Assembly (NCBI GenBank): GCA_014376325.1
Contig: JACMRP010000315.1
Span: forward strand, 1-12,742
Reading direction: 5' to 3'
Source: Pseudobdellovibrionaceae bacterium
Lineage (GTDB): Bacteria > Bdellovibrionota > Bdellovibrionia > Bdellovibrionales > Bdellovibrionaceae
DNA: 12,742 nt
Part shown: positions 12,321-12,742 of the stretch, one piece after another
How positions within the stretch are numbered: position 1 is the stretch's first letter
Layout of the letters: every line of letters begins with the position of its first letter
Made by a program: the position numbers and the translations under genes
The notes under the pieces: model-generated
The model's database searches: none
What the model was told of the DNA's origin: nothing
Seen by the model: the letters and a program-made list of their open reading frames with translations, nothing else

Positions 12321-12742
12321 GGTACCTCCTTCGGAACGAGACTCGCGAGTCCCCAAGATTCGATGACACTTGGATCTAAGCCGAATGCTTCTTTAAACAA
12401 ATTGCTTCGGGCTAAAACTAAACTCTTTTCGCCTACCGGCAGTTTTTTCTTAAACGTATTGCCCCACTCTAGGACGAATAAAACTTTTTTATCTTTTCCT
12501 AACAGGGTCATTTTCTGATCGGGATTTTTAAATCCAGCCTGCTCTGACGGGTCCAGGTACTCGGTCACCGCGGTGTCGCTGAGTCTCGTGATAAAAGTCC
12601 TAACTGCCTTTTCGTTCACTTTTAGTTTTTCGTCCCCCGCAACCTTCCATGTTTCGGGAGTCTTTCCGGATTCTTTTACCAGCGACCATTTTTTAGCAGC
12701 ACTTTCGATCTGAATTTCTTCGATCATCAAATTCTGAAAATC
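12317..12742 (-). CDS. DUF4340-like protein, C-terminal part
   Basis: The frame is open to the right edge, so the gene starts outside; 141 residues are visible. The pattern is that of DUF4340: an I-x-I strand, then W-S-L-V and W-K-V segments, a helix AVRTFITRLSDTAV, a segment with FKNPDQKMTLLGKDKKVLFVLEWG, and a K-SLVLAR strand before a last helix. Many DUF4340 genes follow an ABC-2 transporter and a GldG-like gene; whether that is so here cannot be seen. The stop overlaps the GTG start of the GHMP kinase. No signal or membrane helix is visible in this part. Family call moderately sure. Confidence 0.65.
   Translation of the reverse strand, partial: DFQNLMIEEIQIESAAKKWSLVKESGKTPETWKVAGDEKLKVNEKAVRTFITRLSDTAVTEYLDPSEQAGFKNPDQKMTLLGKDKKVLFVLEWGNTFKKKLPVGEKSLVLARSNLFKEAFGLDPSVIESWGLASLVPKEVP

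Noticed and set aside
12321..12356. Longer GHMP kinase start at 12356
   Set aside because: It would read through the AAGGAGG site that serves the GTG at 12320 and extend inside the upstream gene.

Overview
The window looks like chromosomal DNA of a Bdellovibrio-like bacterium (Bdellovibrionota). The gene style supports this: several lipoproteins without clear homologues, a secreted chymotrypsin-fold protease, a FecR/AgmX-type envelope protein, an App1-like HAD phosphatase, a REP-associated transposase, and an ordinary tmk-holB-tatD housekeeping cluster. The genus is an inference from gene content; no rRNA or other phylogenetic marker is present. I see no CRISPR array, tRNA, rRNA or prophage.

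Layout. (1) 1-921, plus strand: the C-terminal half of an IucA/IucC siderophore synthetase, cut by the left edge. (2) 932-4264, minus strand: tmk, holB and tatD, each overlapping the next, followed after 117 bp by a lipoprotein gene that converges on the siderophore gene. (3) 4426-6366, plus strand: secG, a FecR-like/AgmX-like envelope protein and a YciB-family membrane protein, divergent from tmk. (4) 6417-7634: a RAYT (Y1/HUH transposase) gene on the minus strand and about 700 bp of hairpin-rich non-coding DNA, the most unusual part of the window. (5) 7635-8711, minus strand: an App1/DUF2183-like HAD protein behind a good sigma-70-type promoter. (6) 8897-10431, plus strand: a secreted trypsin-like protease and a small lipoprotein. 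They are joined by a terminator hairpin whose loop and 3' arm seem to carry the promoter -10 and the Shine-Dalgarno site of the second gene. (7) 10498-12742, minus strand: a tightly overlapping group of a DUF4340 protein (cut by the right edge), a GHMP sugar kinase and a DUF429-like protein, ending at a bidirectional terminator shared with the small lipoprotein.

How the genes work together. tmk supplies dTDP, holB encodes the clamp-loader delta' subunit and tatD a metal-dependent nuclease; this order is the widespread bacterial tmk-holB-tatD cluster. secG, the AgmX-like protein and YciB are all envelope functions. The GHMP kinase most resembles heptose or fucose kinases, so a role in surface polysaccharide is plausible.

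No clearly new multi-gene system is visible. The best leads are the hairpin family beside the RAYT gene (three copies, with paired changes in one stem) and the compact terminator/promoter/RBS composite at 9829-9885.
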